Origin: Kappaphycus alvarezii
Lineage: Eukaryota; Rhodophyta; Florideophyceae; Gigartinales; Solieriaceae
Length of the DNA: 64,000 nucleotides
NCBI GenBank assembly: GCA_002205965.3
Contig: NADL03000771.1
Coordinates: 1,426,001-1,490,000 of the forward strand
Direction of reading: 5' to 3'
Shown: positions 21,426-34,400 of the stretch, piece after piece
Layout of the letters: every line of letters starts with the position of its first letter
Numbering within the stretch: position 1 is the stretch's first letter
Notes under the pieces: generated by a model
The model's input: only the letters and a program-made list of their open reading frames with translations
Told to the model about the DNA's origin: nothing
Databases searched by the model: none
Program-made: the position numbers and the translations under genes

Positions 21426-22330
21426 GTGATGAGAGGAGCCTTGTTCGGAGTTGGGAAGACCTTTCAGGGGAACAGTGATCTTTTCTGTTCTTTTTGTCAC
21501 AAGCAGGGCCCCGAAGCGAGCATTATCCACGATAACTCGCATAAGGATACAAGATTTTTCAATTGCAGTAAAAAGGGACACTCGGAAGCCACGTGCTGGA
21601 GTCCCCGGAGGAAAGAGACTGCCGCAGGGAAGGTTTCCGTGGCTGTAGAAGGATCTAGTAATGAGAGATCGGAGGAAGAAGACGGAAAGGAGACTGTTTC
21701 CATGGTTATTGGGTCGGATACCGAGAGAGATGGCGAAAAAGTTCGCAAACCAGCCCTTGGAGAGCAGGGTGCTCCGATTGAGGTGATATCAAATCCTAGT
21801 TCGGCCGGGCCGGCTAGCCCCCGTGGGTTGATTGCGCCTCTCCCCGCAGTAGAAAATCGGAAAAAGAATACCCCTAAAAGGGGCACGGAGTCGAATGGAA
21901 AGAAGAAAAGCTTAAAGGAGCCGAAAAGAAGGACGACAAAGCGGTACAAGTACGGGAAATCTCTGAGATTGTCCCAAAGTACAATTTACTCAACACGCTG
22001 GCGAATGCCACCACCAGTCTTTCATTTGTACAACTTCTACATGGTAACGTTATACAAGTTCAAGGGGTACTTAAAGAAAATTTCAACTCCAGAGTTTTCA
22101 GCAGCATCAACGTTACGCACCAAGAGGAGGTTCTGTATGAAAGTTGTGGAAATGGGTGATTATAGCACTAGGGGCACGAGTTTTGCGATACAGGGGCAAC
22201 AACGGATATCATTTCCGCCGAGTTTGCCGCAATAACATCGGTTGAACCTGAACTCGTCAACCGTGTGATCACAATCGCTACGAAAGTGAAGTGCCAAGGT
22301 AATGAAATCCTGAGAAAAGCCCCGATTTTC
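21426..22330 (+). pseudogene. Ty3/gypsy zinc-knuckle and protease region
   Basis: A Cys/His cluster at about 21560-21600 (FFNCSKKGHSEATCW) resembles a retroviral-type CCHC knuckle with its first Cys altered. The protease active site D-T-G-A lies at 22187-22198, followed by TTDIISAEFAAI, in a frame different from the open frame around it. The linker is Lys/Glu/Ser-rich. The region is non-functional as it stands. Confidence 0.65.
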
Positions 22331-22879
22331 TCCAATTAGTTCGGAGAGCTCGTAGTATTCTTACATTTGGTCGTCGTTAAAAATTTCCCTTCAACGACCT
22401 CATCAGCGATCCGAACATGGAGGCTCTAATGCTCACACTCTGGACTACGGAACGAGAACCGTGACGCTATAAGGTCGCTATGCTCTACTGGCTTCCCAAG
22501 TTTGACCGCTTAATGGCAGAGTAACTACTGAAAGAAGGTGAGGATACGGAAAGAGAGGACTTTGCATCATCGTCTTTAGCAGCTACATCTGAAGATGAGG
22601 ACTCCGACGGGGTGGAGGAAGAGGATAACGATTACGAAGGGGTCTTATGGAGGATAAAAGGGAATTTAGGCGAGCCGGTGAATTAGAAAGAACCATTTAA
22701 ACTGCAGAGGCGCTCAACAGGAAGCTGGAGCACTTAATAATCAGCAAGAAGGAACAGTTTGAGAAGATCCTTTCCGCAAGAGACGTCATCGCTGAATCCT
22801 TGTTCGTGTTGTATATGAATGGTCACAAGAACTGCACACTGAGTCAACTGAATTCAAATCTATGAACGGCTATTACTTG

Positions 22880-24505
22880 TATTGTTTATTGCTGGATGTG
22901 AAATTGGCGTCCGCTCATATATGTTTAGTTTATGTCCCGTGGTTCTATTGAAAAGGGTACTTATGGCCAGCTGGTCTTGTCGGAAAAATAAAAGAATAAA
23001 AACAGTGAAGACAACCTTGTTTCAACAGTTAGATCTTCGCCCTTCGAGCTTCCCTTTTGAACATTCTCTCGAGCTTACGGAAAGTGACCCCATCTATCAT
23101 AGGGGTCATAGCCTACCTCCGAAAAGAACCAACTGGTACGTGATGAATTGGATAAAATGCTTGAAGCTGAGATAATTAGGCAAGCATCGTCTGCGTTGTC
23201 CTTTTCGTTTGTCATAGCTACTATGAAGGACGGAAATACTGCTTTTGGGTCTATTACGGAATGCTTAAATAGAAGATGAAGGGCGACCGTTGGCCCCTAC
23301 CTAAGATAGATGATATCTTCGACGGCCTTTGCGGTGCGACGGTATTCAAATCGTAGGACTTCTTTAGTGGATGCTGTCAGGTAAGTCTAGATGGAGGATT
23401 ACTGCAAAGAGAAGACGAAATTAGTGTGCCTTTTCCATACTTATTATTTCAACGTTATGCTGTTTGGACTCATGAATGCACCATCGACCATCCAGCTAAT
23501 GATGGACCATGTTTTAGCGGATATGTATTTTTCTCGCATTTATATAGAAGTTTTCGTAATTATCTCGACTAATTTGGAGGAGCATGTAGAGAAATTTTCG
23601 GTTATCACAAGCGCCATTGACAGTTAGGGATTGAAATTTAAGCTGGCTGAATGCTTTTTCGCGCAAACACAGAATTCTGCTGGGTCACCTTGTTGACGAG
23701 TGGGAGGTCCGTGTGGACCCGCCGAAAGTAGAGGCGATTCAAGCCATACCAAGCCCCGTCAATGTCGCGAAGGTATGCAGTTTACCTGCCTTGGAAAGAT
23801 ACTATAGGAGATTCATTTAGAATTTTGCAGGGAAGGCGGCAGTCTTACAGGAAGTGAACTCGACCAGAAAGAAGTTCATGTGGGGCGAGTTGGAAGAAGA
23901 AGCGATTCGCGCGCTAAAAGAGTCGCTGACTTCCCCGCCTATACTAGCGCTTTCTAATTTTGAAATGCCGTTATTCGTAGAGACGGATGCTTTTTACACT
24001 GGAGTAGGAGCGTTCTTGCCAGAGATCAAGTTAGACGGCAAAATTCATCCCGTCCAGTTCGCCAATAAGAAGATGAGCCCCCGCAGAGAAGCGCTATTCA
24101 GCCTTTGACAGTAAATCATTGGCAGTCGTTTTTGGACTACGGAAAGTTCTCTTTTACCTTTTGTCAAGTCAATAATAAGCTTTCGAGCATATTACCAACC
24201 ATACGTCGCTGAAGGACGCTTTCGTGCACAAAGTCAGACATGGACGGCTAGCTTGTTGTCTCGAATTTCTTGCGGAACATGACTTTGTGATTCTTTATCG
24301 GCAAGGGAAGATGAATTGTTCTGCGGATGGGTTATATAAGCTGGAGATAGAGGTCGAAGTTTTCACTAAGAACGACGACAGGGACCTCCTACTATCAGTG
24401 ATGGGCCTCTCAGACGAAGTCGTAGGTGTAGATCTAGATGCGCATCTCACACTGGTTCACAAGTACCTGCCTATATTTAATGTGCATCAAAGAAACATCG
24501 TTTGA
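22880..24505 (+). pseudogene. Ty3/gypsy reverse transcriptase and RNase H, decayed
   Basis: Recognisable pieces in order: a palm segment with VMLFGLMNAPSTIQLMMDH (about 23455-23510), equivalent to the PFGLxNAPATFQ motif; a degenerate catalytic region (IYIEVFVIIS) where YxDD is expected; and the RNase H domain beginning PLFVETDAFYTGVGAFL (about 23970). The tether region toward integrase follows at 24224-24505. Many in-frame stops separate these, so the copy is dead. Confidence 0.8.
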
Positions 24506-25560
24506 AGATGAGAAGGCGAAGGCAAGGAGGCCAGCTAAGAAATTATTGATCCGGAATGGGCACCTGTTTCAGCATTCGAAGGGTATCCCTAAGATCCTCG
24601 CCAATATATCCAAGCGTCTAGACATCTTGAGTTTCTTCCACGATAATGTGAGCCATTGCGGCACTCGGTCTGCCCTGAAGTTCCCAAATGACCAGTTCTG
24701 GTGGCCTAGCGTGATATAAGACATTCATGGGTACGTAAGTTCGTAATATTCTTGCCAAAGGATGCATGGGCCTCCAAATAATACGCCAATGATAGAGACT
24801 CCGATATCTGGGGTTTTCGACCTTCTCTACTGATTCCGCGGGACCTTTGAAGCGGTCCAAGGAGATTCGTCGATTCATACTGGGTTTTTTCGAAAAGCTC
24901 ACCAGGTGGCAGATCGCTGTTCCCAGCAGGGACTCCACTGCGCCCAATTTCATAAATGTCATTGGAGAGGAAGTGATTTGTCCGTAGTTAGTCCGCCGCG
25001 AGAGATCATAAATACAACGGAATTGATTCAAGGCCGCTGCGCTAGTTAATTAAATGAAAAGGTACGGGATATAGTGGGGTACCGTCATGGAGTACGCGCC
25101 CTTTTACAACAGAAGAGCGGAACGCATGAATCTCAAGCTGAAATATAGGATAATAAAAGTTATCCACGATGGCCCATATTGGATGGAAGCACCGCATAAG
25201 TGCGTTTTCGGATGTCTTCGGTACCCAGGGCCGACTAGAGATACCATGCTAACATATGGAGTTAAGCAAAGTCTCCAAGGAGATGAGTACAGCGGTTATC
25301 CACAGGCGCGGGATATTGAAGACAGATCCATCAATACCCAAGCTCTAGCGATTCGTCGTGCAGAAAGAGTCCTGGGTGCGGAAAAGGCCAATAAGGATGC
25401 TGCTTATGTACAACAGTTCGCCATGGGGGTCCAGGTCCTGTTTGCTCATGTCAAAGCCTTTCAAGGGGCTAATTGGCCGGCCTTGCTGTCGGAATATTTT
25501 GGTCCATGCGAGGTGGTGCGAGCCGCACAGCCTTACTATCTCTGAGCTCCCGCCACGGGA
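24505..25560 (+). pseudogene. Ty3/gypsy integrase, decayed
   Basis: The N-terminal zinc-binding domain is visible at about 24630-24718 (SFFHDNVSHCGTRSALKF, ending QFWWPSV). The core is too degraded to trace between 24720 and 25080. The C-terminal part at 25087-25545 reads FYNRRAERMNLKLK followed by a long helical tail. This order (gag, protease, RT, RNase H, integrase) defines Ty3/gypsy as opposed to Ty1/copia. Confidence 0.7.
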
Positions 25561-25826
25561 GGTTCTGGCGGCAAGCCATTTATGCTTGACGTTTGAGCAA
25601 GTAATATCCGCGACTGGACCCCGGCTCCTTTCTCAACCTAGCCAAACACGCATTTCTGGCCGTTCAAACCAGTCAATCAGATATTTTCGTTACTACGTCG
25701 CTTACCACTTGAGATTTTCTCTTACACGGACAGTGAACTTCTCGGTGCCCTGGTGGGGTCGAATATTTTTATGGAGAACTTCCTTACTAGGAAAATCGAC
25801 GACTACTTTAAGTTGATAGCCTGAGT

Positions 25827-26030
25827 CGGGGATGCATACGTCCGGTTCCACCTCTACCGAGTTTGTGCCTCTGCATGAAACCTACGAAATGCTTTTAAGT
25901 TAACGAAGCCTGGTGTGACAATCGCAATTGCACAAAAATTTGATTTTGACCAGGTGCTGTTTTACTCGCGGTAAAATCATGTGCAGATGTCGGATACGGT
26001 GCGCCAACAGGTAACACTACCCCCCGCTAT
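25827..26030 (+). pseudogene. LINE fragment
   Basis: The nucleotide sequence and translation match the LINE at 62.02-62.23 kb. Both contain the GGTTCCACCTC(C/T)ACCG stretch, and the peptides align through VRQQV(T/A)LP. It is a short piece of the region after the RT domain, inserted or left behind between two gypsy pieces. Confidence 0.7.
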
Positions 26031-26034
26031 GGCG

Positions 26035-26385
26035 ATCAAATATTCACGACAGTAGTAAAACCTTGAGGGCGCAGATGGGAGAGAAGGAACCGCGCGCGAA
26101 TCTGGGGGAATGGGAGCGGAGCGCGGAGGAAGGGATCGATGGTGCAGAAGCGGAGATTAGGGGATGAAAAATTGGTGGTGGGTTCGCTGCTCTTCTTTTT
26201 TCGTCCGCTATCGACTAGCCCCTCCCACTGGTGGGTGTAATATAAAGCTACTGCATAGTGCCAACTAAAATTTACCTTGCTGCGAATTTTATAGAAGTAG
26301 ACACGTGTGCTGCTGGAAGATGTCGAGGTGGTTTACTGTGCGGTGCAAGACTTATAACGGTACTTTTTCATTATTTAATCAATTT
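26035..26385 (-). repeat. Inverted copy of the Ty3/gypsy LTR end and gag leader
   Basis: The reverse complement aligns with 20300-20650, including GGACGAAAAAAGAAGAGC, CCTTCCTCCG(C/T)GCT and TCTCCCAT(C/T)TGC(G/A)CCCTCAA. Similarity by eye is about 65-75 percent, so it is an old, diverged copy. Only the LTR and first part of the internal region are present. Confidence 0.75.
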
Positions 26386-27367
26386 TATAAACGTTACTTG
26401 TGCGCCACAGACTTTTCGAACCCCAGTACCCCCGCATCTACGACTGTTAAAGCTATCCCCGCTCACTTTCCTGCTGCTGTCCCCCGCCCGCACTATTCGG
26501 GATACTCCCATCCGCTTGCCCGACTAGTACATTACTGCGCACAGGCTTCGTCGAGGCACTCCAGTGCTACCCACTGCACAACACCTCAGGCCGCTCCAAA
26601 CCGCCCGTAACAACCAGCAAGGTGAAGTATAGACCCTGTACAGACAGATCCGTTACTATCCCCTTGCTCGTAAAAACCTCTCCCGGGCACTCAGTTGACG
26701 CCTGCCCATAGACGCCTTCAGTTTGAATACATTAGGCGCAGCTTCCGTAGAAGATAGGGGCTGCTTATCACCGGTTAGTGACGTGATTTCTACTGAATCT
26801 ACCCTGAGGAACAGGTACCCACGGCTTAGAAAAAAAGGATACTTAATGCCATTAAGAAACTTGCAGAAATATGGGACGGCGAGAAGCTACACCGCGACAG
26901 GAAGGACTGAAAAAAAACCATGCAGCGACGTTTTAAGCGCCATTCGAAATGAAATGCCATCTTTGCGCAACATTTCGGCTCTTCCAAAGTGCTCTTGCGG
27001 CAAGAGGTGGTGGTACTGTCGACAAGGATATATAAGATATCGGTTTAGCGATTGCGCAGCAGCCGCAGCATCTCGATCTGAATGGAAAATGATCGAGAAG
27101 GGAGGAAGTGACCGCGACCGCACCCGATGACATGCCGCACGGGGTGGGCGTCAAGAGCGGCAAAATGTTGATGAAACCTCGCAGTGGCTGGGTAGAGTCT
27201 GAAGGGGAGCGGTGCGAGTTATAAGAACACGGAAAATGCCAAATAAATAAGGTGTTACGCGGTAAAATGGGGTCTTTTACTTAAATATTTGGTTTAACGG
27301 GGTGGTATCGTACGTATACTTAATTTTACTGGTAAATAAAAAAAAGGGCGAATAAGAGCAGCTACCG
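26386..27367. other. Spacer with one unassigned ORF
   Basis: A plus-strand frame at 26723-27130 (135 residues, basic, with a PKCSCGKRWWYCRQ stretch holding clustered Cys) is the longest. It has no family I recognise and overlaps minus-strand frames of similar length. The rest shows no feature. Confidence 0.3.
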
Positions 27368-27570
27368 TCATACTCTGGGAGCGGAAATTTCCTGCAATAT
27401 AAATACTTTCAGGTTGTGACATTCGTTGTCGCTCAAAAAAATCTTCCAAAAACCAATTGGGGTTATTATGGACGAACATCGCCGCGTGAAGAGCGAAAAA
27501 TATCTTATGGGCATCGGCAATCGGAACGGCTTCCCGTGCGGCAATGTCAGTCGCAAACAGTGTTAGGAGG
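27368..27570 (-). pseudogene. LINE C-terminal relic
   Basis: The minus-strand peptide ATDIAAREAVPIADAHKIFF corresponds to the AARAAVPSADA segment in the 17.95-18.6 kb fragment. The nucleotide match to 18170-18250 is visible over about 80 bp (for example the TCGGAACGGCT and GCGGCAATG words). Confidence 0.6.
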
Positions 27571-28122
27571 TTAGTTTGCTGCGAATGGTACAAAGATTTT
27601 GAGTGCAGTGAACTTGTGTTCACCTCATTTGTGAGGATCTACAGTAAAATATTGAGTGAGTACTGTACACTTCATCTCTTTCTTTACGCCAAAGGAATCA
27701 GCCCTGTCTTAAAGCAAACGGCAGATTCTTAATATCTGCGGAAAAATCAAAAAAACAAAGTGCATACTGACAGGTTAATAGTTTTTGCAGGCAAAAAATT
27801 GCTGTAGTATACGTTAAAGGAGAAAGGCGAGGAGTGGTACTAAAAGAAGAGTTATTGATCTACGAGAAAATTCTAAAGAAACAGGATTTTCACCTCATTT
27901 AGAGGCAGTAGAGCTGATTACAGGTGTTTGTTTGAATTTGGTTCCCATATTGCCTTCCCTCTCCTGAAATAAGCAATTTTTTAGCTTGTATACACTCTTT
28001 TCTGAACTGAAATATCAATAAAACGACTTAAAGGTGCAGAAAACGCAGAAAAATACTAACTGTAGACGCAGCTAACTTGATGAAAGGTATTTGACAGAAA
28101 CTAAACAAATCTAACCCTCAAA

Positions 28123-28493
28123 AGTTTTTTACTCTAGGTCAGGACCTAAAAGTTTCTTCAAGAAATCAAAAGTACCCATATATTCCAGACAAATACCGGT
28201 GAAAAACTCATGATTGAACACCCCTCTTTGCGAGAAATAAACCTCGTCTAATTTCACCCGTACTGGACTCATGGTAGGGACCACCTGTTCCATACAATTA
28301 TTTACTTCCCCTCCGGTGTTATCAGTTCCGCACTTTCCTGTTCATCCTCGGACTTCTCGACCTCCTCTTCATCTCCGGACTCGTCCTCACCCTCCTCTCC
28401 TCCTATCCAGTAGACTAGTTCCGGATTCACCCACTCCTCGAAGCGCTCCACTGACTTACCGTCCCCTTTTCCGAGCACCATTTTAAAGTTCAC
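28123..28493 (-). CDS. Unrecognised acidic coding fragment
   Basis: Two adjoining minus-strand frames look like one broken protein. The first, 28493-28302, has an acidic run (GGEEGEDESGDEEE). The second starts with ATG at 28272 and runs to a stop near 28130 (VRVKLDEVYFSQRGVFNHEF, ending KKLLGPDLE). Composition is protein-like amid AT-rich noise. No domain is recognised. It may be part of a transposon gag or a captured host exon. Confidence 0.3.
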
Positions 28494-28499
28494 TGGGCG

Positions 28500-31400
28500 G
28501 GCTCAAATCGCGGTGGAACATGAAGGGGTAAATTTCTTGATGAATAGCGCATGATCCTACAGTGCGGAGACAGCGATAAGTCTGTAAAGAATACCTAAAG
28601 TACTACTGAGATGGTTTCATCTGTCGTACCCAACCTTGTATGTGCTGCGATACCTTCTTGACTTTCAAGAAATCTTTCCCTTTTAATTATATTAATCTCT
28701 TAGAGTTGGAAATTATTTTTTTAGAGTAATTAAAATCCCAAAACACTGGTTTCTTCGATGTAGAGTGCTTCCAATTCGTCAAATAAATCCTCATATACGG
28801 CTAAACTGTAATATCTAACCCTAATTAAGTCGTAAGGGTAACTCTATTGACAGTAAGGTTTTTTGCTGATCCTTTTTTGACTTTTATTAAGTAGTTGGGG
28901 TATTGTTACGCTGCTATGTAGAGCTTTTAGTTTTTTCTGATGTGAAAGCCGGGAAAATGATGCGTCTCAAGCCGCTCTTGGGGACTTGGTTTTGACTGCT
29001 AGGTGCGCAGTACAGCAAAGTCATACCAATGTAGGACTGGGTCGGTCGCAACACTAATCTAAACGAAGCTAGGCGATTTATAGAAAGAATTATACGAAGA
29101 AAAAGTCCAGTTTACCAGTGAGACGCGTGTCATGGGATGGGAAGGTGGTCGACACGAGGCTTCGCAGTATTATAGGTATTGCGGCGGTGAAACGTCTTCG
29201 GGGACTAATTACGCATCCGGATCTGTAAACTGCTAAAATTAATCCTGCAGAATGTAGCTTACAGTTATAGATCCGTGTGTTATTATACACGCACGGTCTA
29301 TCTTGGTCGATCAGCGATTTTAATGACTTATATAGTCTTTTCTTCATCGATTTCAGAGTTTATGATGCCTATATGTCCGGAAATTGGCATAATTTTAAGT
29401 GTTGGGAATTGTGGAGGGCAAAATGCGCAGATTTTTGAAGATCTAAGCCCTTTAAAAAGATGAAAATAATGGATTTTGTTTATCTACAGTCTCCATGAAT
29501 GAAAATAAACTCATGACTGAATGGAATTTCTGTTTCTACGGTATCACATGGTGCAATTTGGACTGCTTAGATACAGTAACGATTTAACATTAAGAATTTG
29601 CCCAATATGATGTATTTACTTTTCGGAGGTTTTCTATCATATTGCAGTGTGTAGGGGCAATTCCAAGTTTTTGAATAGAAGTTAATTCGTCCAGCGAGCT
29701 TTTGAGTTAAAATCGGCGAATTAGCGTGGAAGTGATGGGTGGAATCGGGATGGCAAAGGTTATTGTGCTTCTTTTCTTTTTCATTCTTCATTTCGCTGCC
29801 CTCTGTTCCCTTTCCCAGTAGCTGCTGGGGCAGGCTATTTATTTTTTTTAGGTTCCTACTCTACAGTTCCTACCAACGGCGCTGCAGAATAAACTACCTG
29901 CTTCCCTTTTGTTTTCATTTCATTACTTAGCTCTTCACGTCCTGACCGTTGCAAAAACTGAGGAGGCACTAAAAAAATGGGATGAAAGTGCAACATTGCT
30001 CGTCACCCATACCAACCTGTCCCTTCATAACTTCGAAAATTACGGTACGGCGTTGCGCAAATACTGTACTTTCCATAACTTGGGAAATTAAAGCACAGCG
30101 TTGTGCAAATACTGTACATTGCTATGTGGCCGAATAGTTGAGATTGAAAAGCTCAATCGTGCAAATAAAATACGGCATTGCGCGCTTATTGAGTGTAGTA
30201 CAGATGTAGTTATTATAGTAATATCTCAATTAAACGGCTATGTTTAAGTTTACATGAACACTGAGTCCGTTGTTGTGGAGTTCAGATGATACAGAGGAGG
30301 AGGGTACAGCTGTTTCTTGTTTGCGACGCATCTGAGAAAAGGCTTATGACGCATGTTCTGCCGGTGCCGCCTGGGACAAAGAAGATTCGTTGGTAGTTGG
30401 ATGGCAGAAGACTGCAGAAAAAAAGCTACAAAGAATTAAAATTATTTTATATTTGTTGTAAATGAGCATTGGATGATTTCGCCGATTATCTCGAAAAAGA
30501 AAGGACGACGAGATAGCTCAATTTGGAGATTTCAGCAAGAAATTCTAGCTGAACGATTTTGGTCAGGCTAATTTGAAGATATTATAGAGCTATAAATCAT
30601 GAGAGGAATGAATAATGTATGCTTTGGATTATATTGATGTAGAATATTGAATGTAAGTATTTATCTAGAGGGTTACGGAGGCAGTAGCTTGTTCATCGAA
30701 AAATATAAAATCGAAGAAATTTCTGCGTCGTAAGCGGTACTGTAGATATATAGATGAATACATGTCTTGTGCTATTACTATAGGTTGATGGGTCTACAAA
30801 AAGCGAGAATTATTGAAATTGAGACATAGTAGAAGAAATAGCAGAGGGAGTAAAGAGGGATTTTCTACAGTCTACCTCGCCTTACGAACGCAGAGAGCAG
30901 AGTGAAAGCTGTCGGGTTCGACATTACCCGTGGTTTAGATGTTCTGGAAATAAGTGGCCCCTGTTAAGTGGAGCAGGAGTAATAAAAGAAAGTATCGTTC
31001 GCCTTCTCTGGGTTCTGAATATTTAGAGTCTGCTAGAGACGCCTGAAACTGGTTTGATGAACTCATGTTGGAGATGTATTGGTGAAATTGGAGAGGAGGA
31101 AGCGGATAGCCTGGTGCTTGGAAGGATTCGACTAGGAATCAAAATTTCGGACCTTTTACCAACTGAAATAATTGCGGAAATCTTGTAGGGTAGGTGACTT
31201 TTTAGTATTTGAAGCTGCTGAGGAGAAAGCCTGTGGGCTGTTTGTCTGTTTGTGCATATTTGTTTCCTCGGATGTCTTTTTTTCCCTCACAGTGTTTGGT
31301 TTGATGGTTCTCAGGATGGGGATCTAGAGGTGCCACTGGTGGGTCTCGGTTGACGGTTCCATAGGATACTACTAATTATACGATCACCGAGGTGAAGATG

Positions 31401-34400
31401 TACTCGTAACGCTGGAATCTTTGACGCATTCGTTTCATTTGGATAATAACCTGAATATGGACTTGATGTGCCCAAAAAGGAGATCACAGCGTAGAAATCG
31501 TTTGGGGTCGTCAGTGGTCACACCAGAAAAGAGGCTTTGTCGGTTCGGCACCGATAAGGAGGAGCAGAATGATCCTATAGATTCAAAACCGGAAGGATAA
31601 AAATTTAAGGAGTAGGTGCAATGGGAAGACGTAGAGCGTAAAGGGATAAAAAGAAAATAAATTCTGAAGGAGACGTCGACTTGGAGATCAGAAGTCTTGG
31701 AGCCAAAAATTGTTAACTTCCTTTCCTTTTTCGTCTTCTACTTCTTTCAATCGCTTTATAAGGCTAAGTACTCTGTTAGTACTCTACTGTAGTGTGACTG
31801 ATAAAGTAAACGTGGCAAATATATCGGGTTAATCAGTCCGCCAATAGGAATAACTCTAATAAGTCGTGAAATCTCGGGAATTCACGAGAATCTTATTCTG
31901 CGTTCATTTAAGGAAGAGTTTACATCTGGTGCTATTTCACCCGGATACAAATCTAGGAGTTTACAGAGAATCTTGCTTCTTCTAATTAAAAATAAGATTT
32001 TATCATCTCTATGTACCGGAATTTTTCTTGATGCAATTCTTATTTCTCCAGGAATAGGCGCTGAGACAGATAAGACAAAAATTCATATCCTACATTACTT
32101 CATGGAAAAAATGACCGACGCCGACGGAAATCTGCTCCTTTTACCTTCTCTCGTTTCTCCCCATCTTTCTCCCTTGTTACTGTCCCCGCTCTGCTTCTCT
32201 TCTCCAATCGCACAGTCCTTTTCTGCCTTAACCTTTGCCCGATAAATTTTACAACCATTCGAGTCTCTAATATTATGTTTTCGTTGCAGGAGTTATAATT
32301 TTGACCAAAGATTGAGCAAAAAGGCTTGCATGAATATGAAAGACCTTATTCGATGATACAGTAAAACGACCCGTTTAAGCGCGTGTCCGAAGCCCTGTAT
32401 TTCTAAAAATTTCTGCCATAGTTCGGATATTTCTTGCGCCGGCGTAAGGCTGCGGATAACAGGAAAGTGACGGCCTATCATGATCTGCCGGGCTTCCAGG
32501 ACATGTGAAGCACGACAGAGGAGTTCTTGCGCTATGGTTATTATGCTAATGAAGGAGATGTGGAGAGCAAGCTAGATCTGATTTTTTAATGACGTTTCCG
32601 ATATATCAGAGGAATCAAGGCTGTTACGGTTGGGAATTATATAAGTTTTATAGTTACGACAGAATGATGAGAGCATGATGGGGCTTTTAGTTTCCCGTCG
32701 CCTTGGTTCAAATAATGGACTCTAATAACTAAACCAAAGAATGGAAAAGCCACATCATGAACCAAAACTCGGATTCCCTTTCGAAAATATTACATTTTTC
32801 CATTCTGACCACCCCTCCCCGATATTACAGGTGCTCATCATCAACAAAAAGCATTGAGCAAATGCATAAAAAAGGGCCTCGCTGATGTTTCTACTTGCTA
32901 TGGAAACTAATATCCGGCCGTTCTCAAAGCGATTGGATTTATCTCATGCTCGGGACAAAGTTGCATGCATGGAATCGACGCTTTGTAAGTAGAATATTCT
33001 ATGAATCGTTCCAAAGTTCAATAAAGCGCTTCCGGTTGTCTACTACCATATTTGCTTTGTCTTACTTCTCTATCCAACGCAGACCAGAAACTATGGGCTG
33101 GTTTGGCCTCTATATATCGTAAACAATTCTCTAGCATCCTATTCGAAGTAAAAACATCTATAAACTTAAGAATCTCTCGCGAAACATGATTTCGATCTGC
33201 CAGGCCCCTTTTCGCAGCAGCTCTTAATAGTTACAGTAAAGATACTGGGGAAAGTGCTTAATATTTTCTGAATAGAAGGTTTTGAATGTGGAAATTCTGG
33301 GAAGGGTATGTTTTTTGGCGCGAGTCCCACAGAAGGGACTCGAGTGTCCTTTTTATACTGTGTGAAACATAGGTAATGCAATGGGATACTTTAGCCTCAT
33401 TTAGGAAAGTGAGCACATTGACTATCGATTATTCAGTACAGTATCCTGATAATTAAAATGCAATCCAGGAGAGGATTCGTTCTTTCGCTTTGTACTGCAA
33501 TAATTATATTGTGACATTAAAAAGTATCCAATGCGCCGCCAATCAGAAATAATTTGACGTAATGTGGGAAGTATGAGTTAATGACAAATTTCTCAATCAA
33601 TTTTTGCTCCAAACTTGACTTGCAGCTCTTCTTTTTGAGAGCAAACGTATCAACGGCCTCGCGTATTATCTGGAGTAAATGGAACTCTCCGGTATTCACT
33701 GCAGTTGGATAGGGTGATCATGGATCAATAGGCCGTAAACCAAAATAATCAAACAATTGCTGCGAGAGAGTAGATTGCAGGGGATCGAAAGGGGGATGGG
33801 GGCACTTTGACTACCGTTAGTTACGGTTGCCTTTCAATGGAACTGAAACGAAGTGGTCTTGTTCCATTCTATCATTTTGCTTAAGAATAGGGGGATGGCC
33901 CGGAACCGTAAAATAGGCTTCGTACAATGTCTTGCTGCAGCAGTGCAACATATTGAAGTGCCTAGTTTACACGTTTCAATTACACATGAAGCCCTTAATA
34001 TTCAAAACCCCGAATCTCGGGATTTTTGAATATTCCCGACATTTATGATAAACAGACAAAATGGGCGGTGATGGGGTATTTAAGGCCTCCAAGTCTCGGT
34101 GAATTCCGATATTTGACATGCTGAAGATATTTTTGCCACTACTACTACAGTAGTACTGTATCATCATGACTCCTGGCCCGAACCCAGGATCCGCCGAACG
34201 GGTCCACTTGGCCATCTCACTTTGACGATCATCCGATTGGCGAACTGGGACTGTAGTGGCCTGTAATGTACAGATCCAGAGACAGTAAAGTACAGTACAG
34301 TATCTGTGAAGAAACTAATCGCGCCAAAAAAAAGTAGTTCTATTGTTTTACGGGTCTCCAACTTTCTCTTTGAAGTCGGATACCATACCTTTACCTGTTT

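Noticed and set aside
24618-25031. 137-aa minus-strand ORF inside the gypsy element
   Set aside because: It overlaps the integrase zinc-binding motif on the plus strand and has no recognisable content.
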